From an uncultured Litorilinea sp. (GTDB lineage Bacteria > Chloroflexota > Anaerolineae > Caldilineales > Caldilineaceae): DNA of 5,749 bases. The notes under the pieces are model-generated. The model saw nothing but the letters and a program-made list of their open reading frames with translations. It was not told the origin of the DNA and made no database searches. Of the stretch, positions 1 to 5,360 are shown one piece after another (the stretch's first letter is position 1; every line of letters begins with the position of its first letter). The position numbers and the translations under genes were made by a program. The stretch is taken from contig CAMPHP010000243.1 in the NCBI GenBank assembly GCA_946885925.1, positions 1-5,749 of the forward strand. The letters are read 5' to 3'.

Positions 1-2
1 TC

Positions 3-104
3 GACTACTCAATCGACGTGCTAGGCGTAAAGATGATGGGTGCCCCCAACAAGCAATGGGCGGACTATGGACGGCAGAAGACGGGTCGCACGATGCCGGT
101 TTAA
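3..104 (+). CDS. C-terminal end of an unidentified protein (5' end outside the window)
   Basis: Frame 3 is open from the window edge to TAA at 102-104 and gives 33 residues, beginning DYSIDVLGVKMMGAPN and ending GRQKTGRTMPV. The mixed hydrophobic and charged composition and the balanced codon choice look like a true protein end. The other two plus frames over the same bases either stop early (TAG at 22-24) or read less like protein. I do not recognise the family; the tail is too short to show a domain. The stop is followed 46 nt later by a strong stem-loop at 151-180 that could end its transcript. It could also be a chance open frame, since 33 codons without a stop is not rare. Confidence 0.5.
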   Translation, partial: DYSIDVLGVKMMGAPNKQWADYGRQKTGRTMPV

Positions 105-150
105 TCGACATGGGGCCAGTTGAAGCCCACAAACCTACTGCAAGCTCGAC

Positions 151-180
151 CGCGAGAGCCTCGCCATGAGGCGTCTCGCG
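151..180 (+). terminator. Strong stem-loop after the partial gene, possible terminator without U-tract
   Basis: CGCGAGA (151-157) pairs with TCTCGCG (174-180), and GCCTC (158-162) pairs with GAGGC (168-172). This gives a 12-bp stem with one bulged G (173) and a 5-nt loop, GCCAT. It lies 46 nt after the stop of the partial gene. No T-run follows (the next bases are CACGCTGTTC), so it is not a classical intrinsic terminator. It could be an mRNA 3'-end stabiliser or part of the neighbouring repeat element. Confidence 0.45.
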
Positions 181-189
181 CACGCTGTT

Positions 190-315
190 CTGTCATGCCG
201 TGCCCTGGGGCTTCTAATCTCGCCGGGGCGCGGGTGACAGGCGTACTGAATTCTCCGCAGCAGAATATCGCCGAAATACGATCTTAATGCGATCTAAGGT
301 GGCAACTTGAGTTAA
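190..315 (+). repeat. Interspersed repeat, copy A (degenerate)
   Basis: This segment matches copy B (5204-5360) in two conserved blocks: 234-264 against 5274-5304 (26 of 31 identical, including GTACTGAATTC) and 290-315 against 5335-5360 (22 of 26 identical, including AAGGTGGCAAC). There is a 5-nt length difference between the blocks. CTGTCA (190-195) pairs with TGACAG (235-240), so the outer hairpin is partly kept. Inside it are two small palindromes, GCCCTGGGGC (202-211) and CGCCGGGGCG (221-230). The left inverted end seen in copy B is not recognisable here. No protein is encoded, so any mobility would depend on enzymes in trans. Confidence 0.65.
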
Positions 316-463
316 ATAGTTCACTGCACAGGCTGTAGTTCTCCGAGAATTGGTCAGAGTATCAGTGTTAGCAGGAAAGCTTTTGAGGATCGGCTATATT
401 GTGTATTGACACGGATGATAGAATAACCACGTACCTGTGGAGAAACGAATCGGACTTGCTTTA

Positions 464-494
464 GTCAAGAGCTATACAGAGTAAAGAGCTATAC
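464..494 (+). repeat. Tandem 17-nt repeat directly upstream of the DUF6194 start codon
   Basis: GTCAAGAGCTATAC (464-477) and GTAAAGAGCTATAC (481-494) match at 13 of 14 positions with a period of 17 nt. AAGAGCTATAC is identical in both. The second copy ends two bases before the ATG at 497, and its AAGAG would sit at ribosome-binding distance. It could be a pair of sites for a regulator or RNA-binding protein, or a recent small duplication. Confidence 0.6.
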
Positions 495-496
495 CT

Positions 497-952
497 ATGG
501 ATGAAGCCTCGATCATGCACTACATCACCGATACGTTTGATGGCGTCCATCCTGTCGACGCGTGGGGCGATACCTTCTTTTTCTACAACCCTGGCCGCGA
601 GCAACCGGATGAGGTCTATTTCGCCACGCTCAAGAGCAAAGACGATGACTATGATCGCTTCTCGGATCTGAATCGCCCGTCTGTCTTTCGCCTAAACATC
701 GGCATCACCAAGGCCACCTACCACTCCTTGTTTGGCTCACCACCGTCCCGCCACAGTGCAGATGGTAGTATTGACACCAGCTATGACTTTACCGTCCTAG
801 ATCAACTACTGCCCCATCCCGTGTACGGACGGATGCATTGGGTCTGTGTCCTCAACCCAAGCGACGCAACATTCCAAGCAGTGCAGCCATTACTTGCTGA
901 GGCTTATGATCTGGCGGTCAGCAAATATGCAAAGCGCGTGGCCCGCAGGTAA
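497..952 (+). CDS. DUF6194 family protein, function unknown
   Basis: The 151-residue product is a single soluble domain with no signal peptide or membrane segment. I recognise the DUF6194 pattern: an N-terminal helix with ITDTF (10-14), a strand with GDTFFFYNP (24-32), the stretch DDDYDRFSDLNRP (49-61) followed by FRLNIG (64-69), YDFTVLDQLLPHPVYG (96-111), WVCVLNPS (115-122) and a C-terminal helix with LLAEAYDLAVSKYAKR (132-147). Length is near full size for the family as I know it. No function is established, and no classical catalytic motif is obvious. The start is firm: an in-frame TAA at 482-484 blocks any longer start, and the family motif begins within ten residues of ATG 497. The ribosome binding site is weak (AAGAG at 484-488). 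The gene stands alone and converges on the RCK gene, 90 nt away. Confidence 0.88.
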   Translation: MDEASIMHYITDTFDGVHPVDAWGDTFFFYNPGREQPDEVYFATLKSKDDDYDRFSDLNRPSVFRLNIGITKATYHSLFGSPPSRHSADGSIDTSYDFTVLDQLLPHPVYGRMHWVCVLNPSDATFQAVQPLLAEAYDLAVSKYAKRVARR

Positions 953-1042
953 ACCCTAACGGCTCATTCAAACCTGCCCCCTGTCACCACTGGCCCATTA
1001 CGTAGTCACGCTTTCTTTTCGCAAAAGCCCTCTACCACATCT
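953..1042. other. Short convergent intergenic gap without a clear terminator
   Basis: Two transcripts converge here. The only structures I find are an AT-rich mini-hairpin, CTTTT-CGC-AAAAG (1015-1027), and a distant pair GCAGGT (945-950) with ACCTGC (972-977). Neither has the GC-rich stem plus T-run of a good intrinsic terminator. Termination may be factor-dependent, or the two mRNAs may overlap at their 3' ends. Confidence 0.4.
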
Positions 1043-2095
1043 CTATTTAGAGCGGCTGCTGCTCAGTGTCCCCAACCGGCTCAACGTCTCGATTGGGGCG
1101 AGCATCAGCACCTTGTCGCCAGCGCAAAGTTTCTCGTCCGAGGTGGGACGAATATCGACGCGTCCGTTGCGGTGATGGGTGATGACGGAAGCATCGCTTT
1201 CATTCTCTAACTGCTGCACAGTCCACCCCTCAATCGCTGAATCCGGCTCAACCGCAAACTCGGCCAGATTTAAGAGCGTGTCACCCACATAAAAGGAGTG
1301 TTTGACTTGAAAGCGCATGGCTGCCGTCGCAAAGACCGGCGCGGCCAGTGCGGAGGCGCTAAAGGCGGTATGGATGCCAAAGCCCTGCTCCACGCGCCGC
1401 GCCAGGTCGGGGTCAAACATACGCAGCACGACCTTGATCTTGGGGTTTAACTCGCGGGCATGCAGGGCAATATCCAAATTCGCTAGTTCATTATCTGTCG
1501 CTGGGATAATTGCATCGGCCCGGCGTACTCCCGCCCGTTCGAGAAATTCAGTGCGGCTGGCATCCCCCAGGATCACCGGAACCTGCCGATCGCGCAGTGC
1601 CTCTAGGAAACGCCCATCCGTATCGCTCTCGATCCCTACGATCTCACGCTTGAATTTTAATAGCTCAAGCGCAGTGCGATAGCCGACCTTGCCCAGCCCA
1701 CAGATAATTATATGCTTGTCATAGGTTGATGCCACGGCTGCCTGCCATTTCTGCCCGCGTACTTGCTTGTCAAAAAAAGCTGTGCCAAAGCGCAGCAAGC
1801 CATCTACGATGATCAGCAGCCCTAAGATGGGGACAACGTAGTAGAGAAACTGTACCAAGCCAGAGTCTGGATAGCCATCGCCGGGGCCAAAGAATATCAG
1901 GACAAATGCTACCCAAAGCGCCTCATCCCAAGGCAAGCCAATTGGGCCGCCTGCCTCGTGATGGTAGAAAGCCAAGATGGTTGCGCTGCCAAACCAAACA
2001 AGGAAGAAGGCAAGCAGCGAGGCCCGTGACTCTAGCAGGAGAACATAGGTATCCCGAAACTGGGCTCGCATCGCGCGATTCAGCCAACGCAGCAC
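1043..2095 (-). CDS. Two-helix membrane protein with RCK (TrkA-N/TrkA-C) domain, ion-channel-like
   Basis: The 350-residue protein has the layout of a bacterial two-TM channel fused to an RCK domain. A short cytoplasmic head is followed by TM1 at about 25-45, a pore-helix-like stretch (59-69), a loop FGPGDGYPDSG (69-79), TM2 at about 80-103, then a TrkA-N Rossmann fold. GLGKVG (133-138) is the dinucleotide-binding loop, E155 is the acidic residue at the end of the second strand, and GDAS (177-180) follows. A TrkA-C-like region covers about 264-340. The canonical potassium filter TVGYG is absent, so potassium selectivity is doubtful; it may be a divergent channel or a sensor. The GTG start at 2095 is supported by AAGGAG (2109-2104 on this strand) with an 8-nt spacer; the ATG at codon 9 has no such site. 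A 188-nt gap with its own repeats separates it from the upstream gene, suggesting its own promoter. Confidence 0.85.
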   Translation of the reverse strand: MLRWLNRAMRAQFRDTYVLLLESRASLLAFFLVWFGSATILAFYHHEAGGPIGLPWDEALWVAFVLIFFGPGDGYPDSGLVQFLYYVVPILGLLIIVDGLLRFGTAFFDKQVRGQKWQAAVASTYDKHIIICGLGKVGYRTALELLKFKREIVGIESDTDGRFLEALRDRQVPVILGDASRTEFLERAGVRRADAIIPATDNELANLDIALHARELNPKIKVVLRMFDPDLARRVEQGFGIHTAFSASALAAPVFATAAMRFQVKHSFYVGDTLLNLAEFAVEPDSAIEGWTVQQLENESDASVITHHRNGRVDIRPTSDEKLCAGDKVLMLAPIETLSRLGTLSSSRSK

Positions 2096-2134
2096 GCGCT
2101 TTTCTCCTTTGTGGGTTCTCCTCTTTTTGTCCCT

Positions 2135-2161
2135 ATTTTAATTGCTATTTTCTTATGTCGA
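2135..2161 (-). promoter_or_regulatory. Possible sigma-70-type promoter of the RCK gene
   Basis: On the minus strand TCGACA (2161-2156, 5 of 6 to the -35 consensus) is followed after 15 nt by TAAAAT (2140-2135, 5 of 6 to the -10 consensus). The region is AT-rich and the -10 lies 40 nt before the GTG start. The spacer is two bases short of the optimum, so this is tentative. The -35 box falls inside the first unit of the 14-nt tandem repeat. Confidence 0.3.
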
Positions 2162-2205
2162 ATTTCTTATGCCGAATTTCTTATGCTTAGTTTCTCACGC
2201 TTGTT
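2150..2205. repeat. 14-nt tandem repeat, four units, upstream of the RCK gene
   Basis: Plus-strand units are TTCTTATGTCGAAT (2150-2163), TTCTTATGCCGAAT (2164-2177), TTCTTATGCTTAGT (2178-2191) and TTCTCACGCTTGTT (2192-2205). The first two differ by one base, and decay increases away from the RCK gene. The array is noncoding in context, lying 55-110 nt upstream of the GTG start and overlapping the proposed -35 box. It may be a regulator-binding array or a slippage-prone microsatellite-like sequence. Confidence 0.75.
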
Positions 2206-2283
2206 TTCATGCCAAAGTGCAGACGACATGTTGCCATCCACACCTTGGCACTTGCTTTGAGGGGAAGTTATGCGTAAAGACGA

Positions 2284-3351
2284 CTATACAGCCAGCGCAG
2301 GAGTATACCCATTCGTGGGCTGGGCTGGCGCGCTTGCCAAGATTTTCACGGGCTGACCACCTTGTGATGCAGAGACCTGGATGGCATCCCACAAGCGCGC
2401 CATACGCAAGCCGATTTCGGGTGGACAGGGGTTTGGCATCTTCCCCGCGCGCACATTCAAGAACTGCTCCCACTGTCCCATCGACGCGGGGACACGCACA
2501 GGCATTAACCGCTCTTGCCCATTGCGCTGTACTTCCAACCGTTCACCCCAAATTCCGGTACGCAAAATGCCTTCAGTGCAAAAGACACGCACATCGGAAT
2601 TGCAGGACTTAATGGCATCGCCACATGCGCTTAGGGTAATAAACGCGCCAGAGACCGTGCGTGCCATGACGGAGCCGAGAATATCCACGGGTGTTCCCCG
2701 GTTGTCCAGCCAAGCGGTCACTTCAGCATATTCCTCACCCACCAGATCGGAAACCGTGTTGAGCATATGCGCGCCCGTATCAAAGAGGAAACCGCCACCC
2801 GACATCAAGGGGTTTTGTCGCCACGTCCCCGCTGTGCCATGCTTCCAGCTTTGCCACGCCACTGCATGGACATTGAGGATATTCCCCAGCTTGCCCGATC
2901 GCAACATATTAACCGCAGTGCGTATCTGTGGCGAGAGACTGCCATTAAACGAGACCACCAAGAGTCTACCCGTGCGGTCGCGCAGGGAGATTAGATCCTC
3001 GGCTTCCGCTGCGGTCATCACCATCGGCTTTTCCAAAAGCACATCAACGCCCGCCTCTAAACAAGCGGCTGCTTGATCATGGTGGAGGACATGAGGAGTA
3101 ATGATAAAGGCCGCATCAATTTCGCCAGATCGCTCTTGGAGCAATTTCTCCAAATTCGGTTCATTCGGTGGTGGCGTTAATCCTACTTCTTCAAAAATCG
3201 CACAAAAATCTTCGTATGACTGTCCCGAAGGTTCACATGTCGCCACGATTTGCGTGGTGTCCTGCTGTTGCAAAATACGTCGGACGTGGTGACGGGCCAT
3301 ACCGCCACAGCCGATCATAACCAAACGCACCGGCTGTGTACCGTTGCTCAT
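2284..3351 (-). CDS. Gfo/Idh/MocA family oxidoreductase
   Basis: A 355-residue soluble, NAD(P)-dependent dehydrogenase-like protein. The N-terminal Rossmann fold carries GCGGMA (14-19), the GxGxxA nucleotide-binding loop. The family signature EKP lies at 107-109 in LLEKPM, where the lysine is normally catalytic. The C-terminal alpha/beta domain contains [14 protein letters not shown] (185-198); D191 and H195 form the DxGxH motif that lines the active site in this family. Length is typical (about 330-390). The family acts on sugars, inositols and related polyols, and the sequence does not tell which; no sugar transporter or kinase lies beside it. The ATG at 3351 is preceded by AAAGGG (3363-3358 on this strand) with a 6-nt spacer. 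Gaps of 281 nt upstream and 188 nt downstream suggest a single-gene unit. The C-terminal tail after about 335 is rich in A, P and T and looks disordered. Confidence 0.93.
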   Translation of the reverse strand: MSNGTQPVRLVMIGCGGMARHHVRRILQQQDTTQIVATCEPSGQSYEDFCAIFEEVGLTPPPNEPNLEKLLQERSGEIDAAFIITPHVLHHDQAAACLEAGVDVLLEKPMVMTAAEAEDLISLRDRTGRLLVVSFNGSLSPQIRTAVNMLRSGKLGNILNVHAVAWQSWKHGTAGTWRQNPLMSGGGFLFDTGAHMLNTVSDLVGEEYAEVTAWLDNRGTPVDILGSVMARTVSGAFITLSACGDAIKSCNSDVRVFCTEGILRTGIWGERLEVQRNGQERLMPVRVPASMGQWEQFLNVRAGKMPNPCPPEIGLRMARLWDAIQVSASQGGQPVKILASAPAQPTNGYTPALAV

Positions 3352-3416
3352 GGCAATCCCTTTCTGAAGCCGTACAATACGCTACGGCCGAGCGAGTAAA
3401 AAAAGTAGATAAGAAA

Positions 3417-3454
3417 GTGATCTGCATCGAAGCAAGAACGCTGACACAGATCAC
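3417..3454 (-). promoter_or_regulatory. Perfect 8-bp inverted repeat upstream of the oxidoreductase: operator or attenuator
   Basis: GTGATCTG (3417-3424) and CAGATCAC (3447-3454) are exact reverse complements separated by 22 nt. The element sits 66-103 nt upstream of the oxidoreductase start. In RNA made from the minus strand the hairpin would be followed by TTTCTTATCTAC and then seven T (3404-3398), so a loose terminator or attenuator is possible. As DNA the two arms could be half-sites for a dimeric regulator. Confidence 0.4.
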
Positions 3455-3550
3455 AGCGAGTATAGCCAATCCTCAAACAAACTGCTTCTTGGCGCGCGAT
3501 ATTGGGTGGTTCTCGCGCTGGGCCGGAGCGCCACTATCTCCCTCCTCTGT

Positions 3551-3603
3551 CGGGACAGGCCTGGCGGCAATGTTTGGCAGCAATGCCAGCAAGGCTTGTC
3601 CTG
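3551..3603 (-). terminator. Long two-tier hairpin downstream of the phosphoesterase gene
   Basis: GGACAGGCCTGGC (3553-3565) pairs with GCAAGGCTTGTCC (3589-3601) along 13 positions with one G-T wobble and one mismatch, and the stem extends outward to 3551/3603. Inside it, directly against the right arm, TGGCA-GCAA-TGCCA (3575-3588) forms a second stem. The structure begins about 30 nt past the phosphoesterase stop on the minus strand. No U-tract follows, so it may protect the mRNA 3' end or assist factor-dependent termination instead of acting as a classical terminator. Confidence 0.45.
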
Positions 3604-3632
3604 GTGAGGAATGCTGACGCTCCCGGTCTGAC

Positions 3633-4583
3633 CTAATCTGCACTCAACGTCTTCACTCCGTCGGGCACATGCAGCGGCTGTTCTGTGACCACCTGCCCCC
3701 CCTCCAGCCGGAGCCACGTTTCAAAAGCGCGCACCCCCTTGGTCAACCGGATGATCCTCGCCCCGCGTGCCATCCCTTCTCGCCCATAGGTATTATAGCC
3801 CGTCGCACGACCATAGCAGAGTTGGATACCGTGGAGCGTGCCCATGAAATCGTTGATATGGTCATGGCCCACAAATGTTCCCAGCACATCACCCGCCTCA
3901 TACAGTGCGGCAAAGAATCCGGTGTTAATACGCGGAGCGCAGATCGGCTCATACTTCACCCCGCGGCAGACGTGAAAATCCCAAACTTCCTCATACTCAG
4001 GCAGAGGAATGTGAAAGAAAGCCAGTGCGGGCAGTTTGACTCCCCCGTTGGCCTCTGCCAATTCATGCGCTGTGTACAGATAGCGAGAGATCTGATCGCG
4101 GCGAATCCAGCCATAGCCACCGATGTCCGCATCAGTGTAGGCATTGGAATCAATACAGTAGAGGTGAGCGACCGTCCGATCGCCTTGGGCAGCCAGCACC
4201 TTGAGCACATAATTGCCCACGCCAGAGACATGGCTAGGGCCAACTTGCGATAGACAGCCAGGGATGCTCTGTTGCACTGCCATCAGTGCCAAACGATCCA
4301 GCCGCCCTTCATCATCGTGATTACCATAGACCGCCGCCCAGGGCAACCCGCGCGCCACAATCGGGGATACAGCGAGTTGCCACGCTGCTGCCGGGTCTGT
4401 ACAGCGCCCTCCATCAATGACATCACCCGTGAGTATGACTAGATCGGGCTGCTCCGCCTCCAATATCGCAGCCATCAGGGCAAGGGTCTGTTTATCCTCC
4501 GGCGCGCCATTGGTAAAATGGGTATCGGTAAACTGTACAATGGTAAAGGTATCATCCGCGCGTACACGTAAGATAGGGGGCAT
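3633..4583 (-). CDS. Dcr2-like metallophosphoesterase
   Basis: A 316-residue calcineurin-type phosphoesterase with the full metal-binding set in order: DTH (20-22) as the DxH motif, GDVID (53-57), GNHD (87-90), a histidine in FFHIPLPEY (189-197), and GHDH (239-242). These residues normally hold a dinuclear metal centre (Fe, Mn or Zn) that hydrolyses phosphate mono- or diesters. The arrangement, including YCIDSNAY (142-149), GYGWI (156-160) and CAPRINTGFF (215-224), resembles the Dcr2/purple-acid-phosphatase-like subgroup. No signal peptide is visible, so a cytoplasmic location is likely; the substrate is unknown. The ATG at 4583 has GAAAGG (4597-4592 on this strand) with an 8-nt spacer. It follows the DinB-like gene by 59 nt and may be co-transcribed with it. 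All catalytic residues are intact. Confidence 0.93.
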   Translation of the reverse strand: MPPILRVRADDTFTIVQFTDTHFTNGAPEDKQTLALMAAILEAEQPDLVILTGDVIDGGRCTDPAAAWQLAVSPIVARGLPWAAVYGNHDDEGRLDRLALMAVQQSIPGCLSQVGPSHVSGVGNYVLKVLAAQGDRTVAHLYCIDSNAYTDADIGGYGWIRRDQISRYLYTAHELAEANGGVKLPALAFFHIPLPEYEEVWDFHVCRGVKYEPICAPRINTGFFAALYEAGDVLGTFVGHDHINDFMGTLHGIQLCYGRATGYNTYGREGMARGARIIRLTKGVRAFETWLRLEGGQVVTEQPLHVPDGVKTLSAD

Positions 4584-4615
4584 GAAAGTAGCCTTTCAGG
4601 AATGATACGCCGAAT

Positions 4616-4642
4616 CAATAACCACTATAACACCAATAACCC
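4616..4642. repeat. Three 9-nt AT-rich tandem units between the DinB and phosphoesterase genes
   Basis: CAATAACCA (4616-4624), CTATAACAC (4625-4633) and CAATAACCC (4634-4642) follow one another without gaps; CAATAACC is exact in the outer two. They fill the first half of the 59-nt spacer immediately after the DinB stop codon. Function is unknown. They may be an AT-rich linker produced by slippage or a regulator site. Confidence 0.45.
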
Positions 4643-5143
4643 TTAGACTCCCTGCTCGCTCAAAAAGACTGTAATATCCATATCACCAGGAGACCGATCA
4701 AAGTTGGTTAGATAAAGCGCGACTTCCGAGCGATGTTGGGTGCCGTGATTGACCACATGGGTCAGGAGTTGCCACAAGGGGCGGCTGAAGGAATCGCCTT
4801 TCGTATTCTGGTAAGTAACCACCCGCTCCAAGTCCGCGTCGCTTAGGCCAGCAAGATAGTCGCGCATGAGGGTTTCTTCCTCGTCCCAACGCTGATTCAG
4901 CACCTCCAGCGTGGTGAATTGGTCGCGATCCAACAGGGCAGCAGGGGAAATCCCCTCTTGCACGCGCTGACGCCATGCCCACTCCGCCCCCAACACATGG
5001 GCCATTGTCCTCAAAATCGAATCCCACATATAAGGCAACTTGTCAGTTAATTGCGCCACACTCAGGCCATCGGCTCGTGCCAACAAGCGCCGGTTTGCCC
5101 AGTAGTTGTATTCCCAAAGTAACGTGATCTCTTGCTTTTTCAC
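4643..5143 (-). CDS. DinB-fold protein (putative metal-dependent enzyme)
   Basis: From GTG 5143 the product has 166 residues, typical for the DinB/YfiT-like four-helix bundle. The three expected metal ligands are present: H49 in MAHVLGAEW, and H133 and H137 in VNHGTQHRSEV, spaced as HxxxH. Helix 1 carries EYNYWANRRL (11-20), a common start for the family. Family members include bacillithiol or mycothiol S-transferases and maleylpyruvate isomerases, while many have no known activity; nothing here decides which. DinB of Bacillus is DNA-damage-inducible and is unrelated to DNA polymerase IV. The start at GTG 5143 is chosen because GGAGG (5153-5149 on this strand) precedes it with a 5-nt spacer; a start at TTG 5155 would overlap that ribosome binding site. 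It leads a probable two-gene unit with the phosphoesterase 57-59 nt downstream. Confidence 0.9.
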   Translation of the reverse strand: MKKQEITLLWEYNYWANRRLLARADGLSVAQLTDKLPYMWDSILRTMAHVLGAEWAWRQRVQEGISPAALLDRDQFTTLEVLNQRWDEEETLMRDYLAGLSDADLERVVTYQNTKGDSFSRPLWQLLTHVVNHGTQHRSEVALYLTNFDRSPGDMDITVFLSEQGV

Positions 5144-5148
5144 ATCGT

Positions 5149-5153
5149 CCTCC
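5149..5153 (-). promoter_or_regulatory. Ribosome binding site that decides the DinB start
   Basis: GGAGG on the minus strand, five bases before GTG 5143. The upstream alternative start TTG (5155-5153) overlaps this motif, so the four extra residues MEDD are most likely untranslated. Confidence 0.75.
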
Positions 5154-5203
5154 AAAATCTGCTCTTAAACTCTCTGACTGGTACGAAGTCCATTGATATA
5201 GTT

Positions 5204-5360
5204 CAAGTTGCCATCTTGGGAATACTCCGCTCTGTCACTCCGCGCCCAGGGGCGGCAGAGAGACTCCTACGGAGTGACATGTGTACTGAATTCCCCGCAA
5301 CGGAAGAGCGCCAGAGCACGAGCCACAGAGCACGCGATTCAAGGTGGCAACGTGCGTTAA
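5204..5360 (+). repeat. Interspersed MITE-like repeat, copy B (better preserved)
   Basis: About 157 bp bounded by imperfect terminal inverted repeats: CAAGTTGCCATCTTG (5204-5218) against the reverse complement of CAAGGTGGCAACGTG (5340-5354), 13 of 15 matching. The centre has an exact 10-bp inverted repeat, TGTCACTCCG (5233-5242) and CGGAGTGACA (5270-5279), enclosing a smaller palindrome CGCCCAGGGGCG (5243-5254). The right half matches copy A at 234-315. There is no internal gene. It lies directly upstream of the DinB gene, with its left end about 60 nt from the start codon. It is similar in form to non-autonomous miniature elements, but no clear target-site duplication is visible. Confidence 0.65.

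Larger units (their letters stand above)
105..496. other. Gene-free stretch between the partial gene and the DUF6194 gene
   Basis: No convincing reading frame is present on either strand in these 392 nt. The left part holds a GC-rich stem-loop (151-180). The middle holds a degenerate copy of a repeat that recurs near the right end of the window (190-315). The right part (316-496) is more AT-rich and should contain the promoter of the DUF6194 gene, but no well-spaced -35/-10 pair stands out. A 17-nt motif duplicated in tandem ends just before the start codon (464-494). Confidence 0.7.
3352..3632. other. Intergenic region between phosphoesterase and oxidoreductase genes, rich in inverted repeats
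   Basis: No credible gene lies in these 281 nt. Going leftward (the direction of transcription) it holds a two-tier hairpin (3551-3603), a small GC-rich hairpin GCGCT-N7-AGCGC (3515-3531), a perfect 8-bp inverted repeat with a 22-nt spacer (3417-3454), and a T7 tract on the minus strand (3404-3398). It should contain both the 3' end of the phosphoesterase transcript and the promoter of the oxidoreductase. TATACT is present on the minus strand near 3464, but I see no matching -35 box. Confidence 0.6.

Noticed and set aside
406..424. TTGACA followed by TAGAAT as a promoter of the DUF6194 gene
   Set aside because: Each hexamer is good alone, but they are only 7 nt apart, and no -10 box lies 16-18 nt after TTGACA.
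2150..2205. CRISPR-like array
   Set aside because: The 14-nt units abut with no spacers and no cas genes are nearby.
2142..2612. 156-codon plus-strand open frame starting in the tandem repeat
   Set aside because: Its first part translates the 14-nt repeats and its remainder is antisense to the oxidoreductase end.
2381..3076. 231-codon plus-strand open frame antisense to the oxidoreductase
   Set aside because: It has no ribosome binding site or recognisable domain and lies wholly within a gene with clear Gfo/Idh/MocA motifs.
3417..3454. CRP/FNR-type binding site (TGTGA-N6-TCACA)
   Set aside because: The arms resemble such half-sites, but they are separated by 22 nt instead of about 6.
3669..4253. 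194-codon plus-strand open frame antisense to the phosphoesterase
   Set aside because: It is a shadow of the real gene, which carries the complete metallophosphoesterase motif set. The translation shows no family pattern.
190..5360. Composite transposon formed by the two repeat copies
   Set aside because: No transposase is encoded between or within the copies, the copies differ by about 16% and copy A lacks a recognisable left end.
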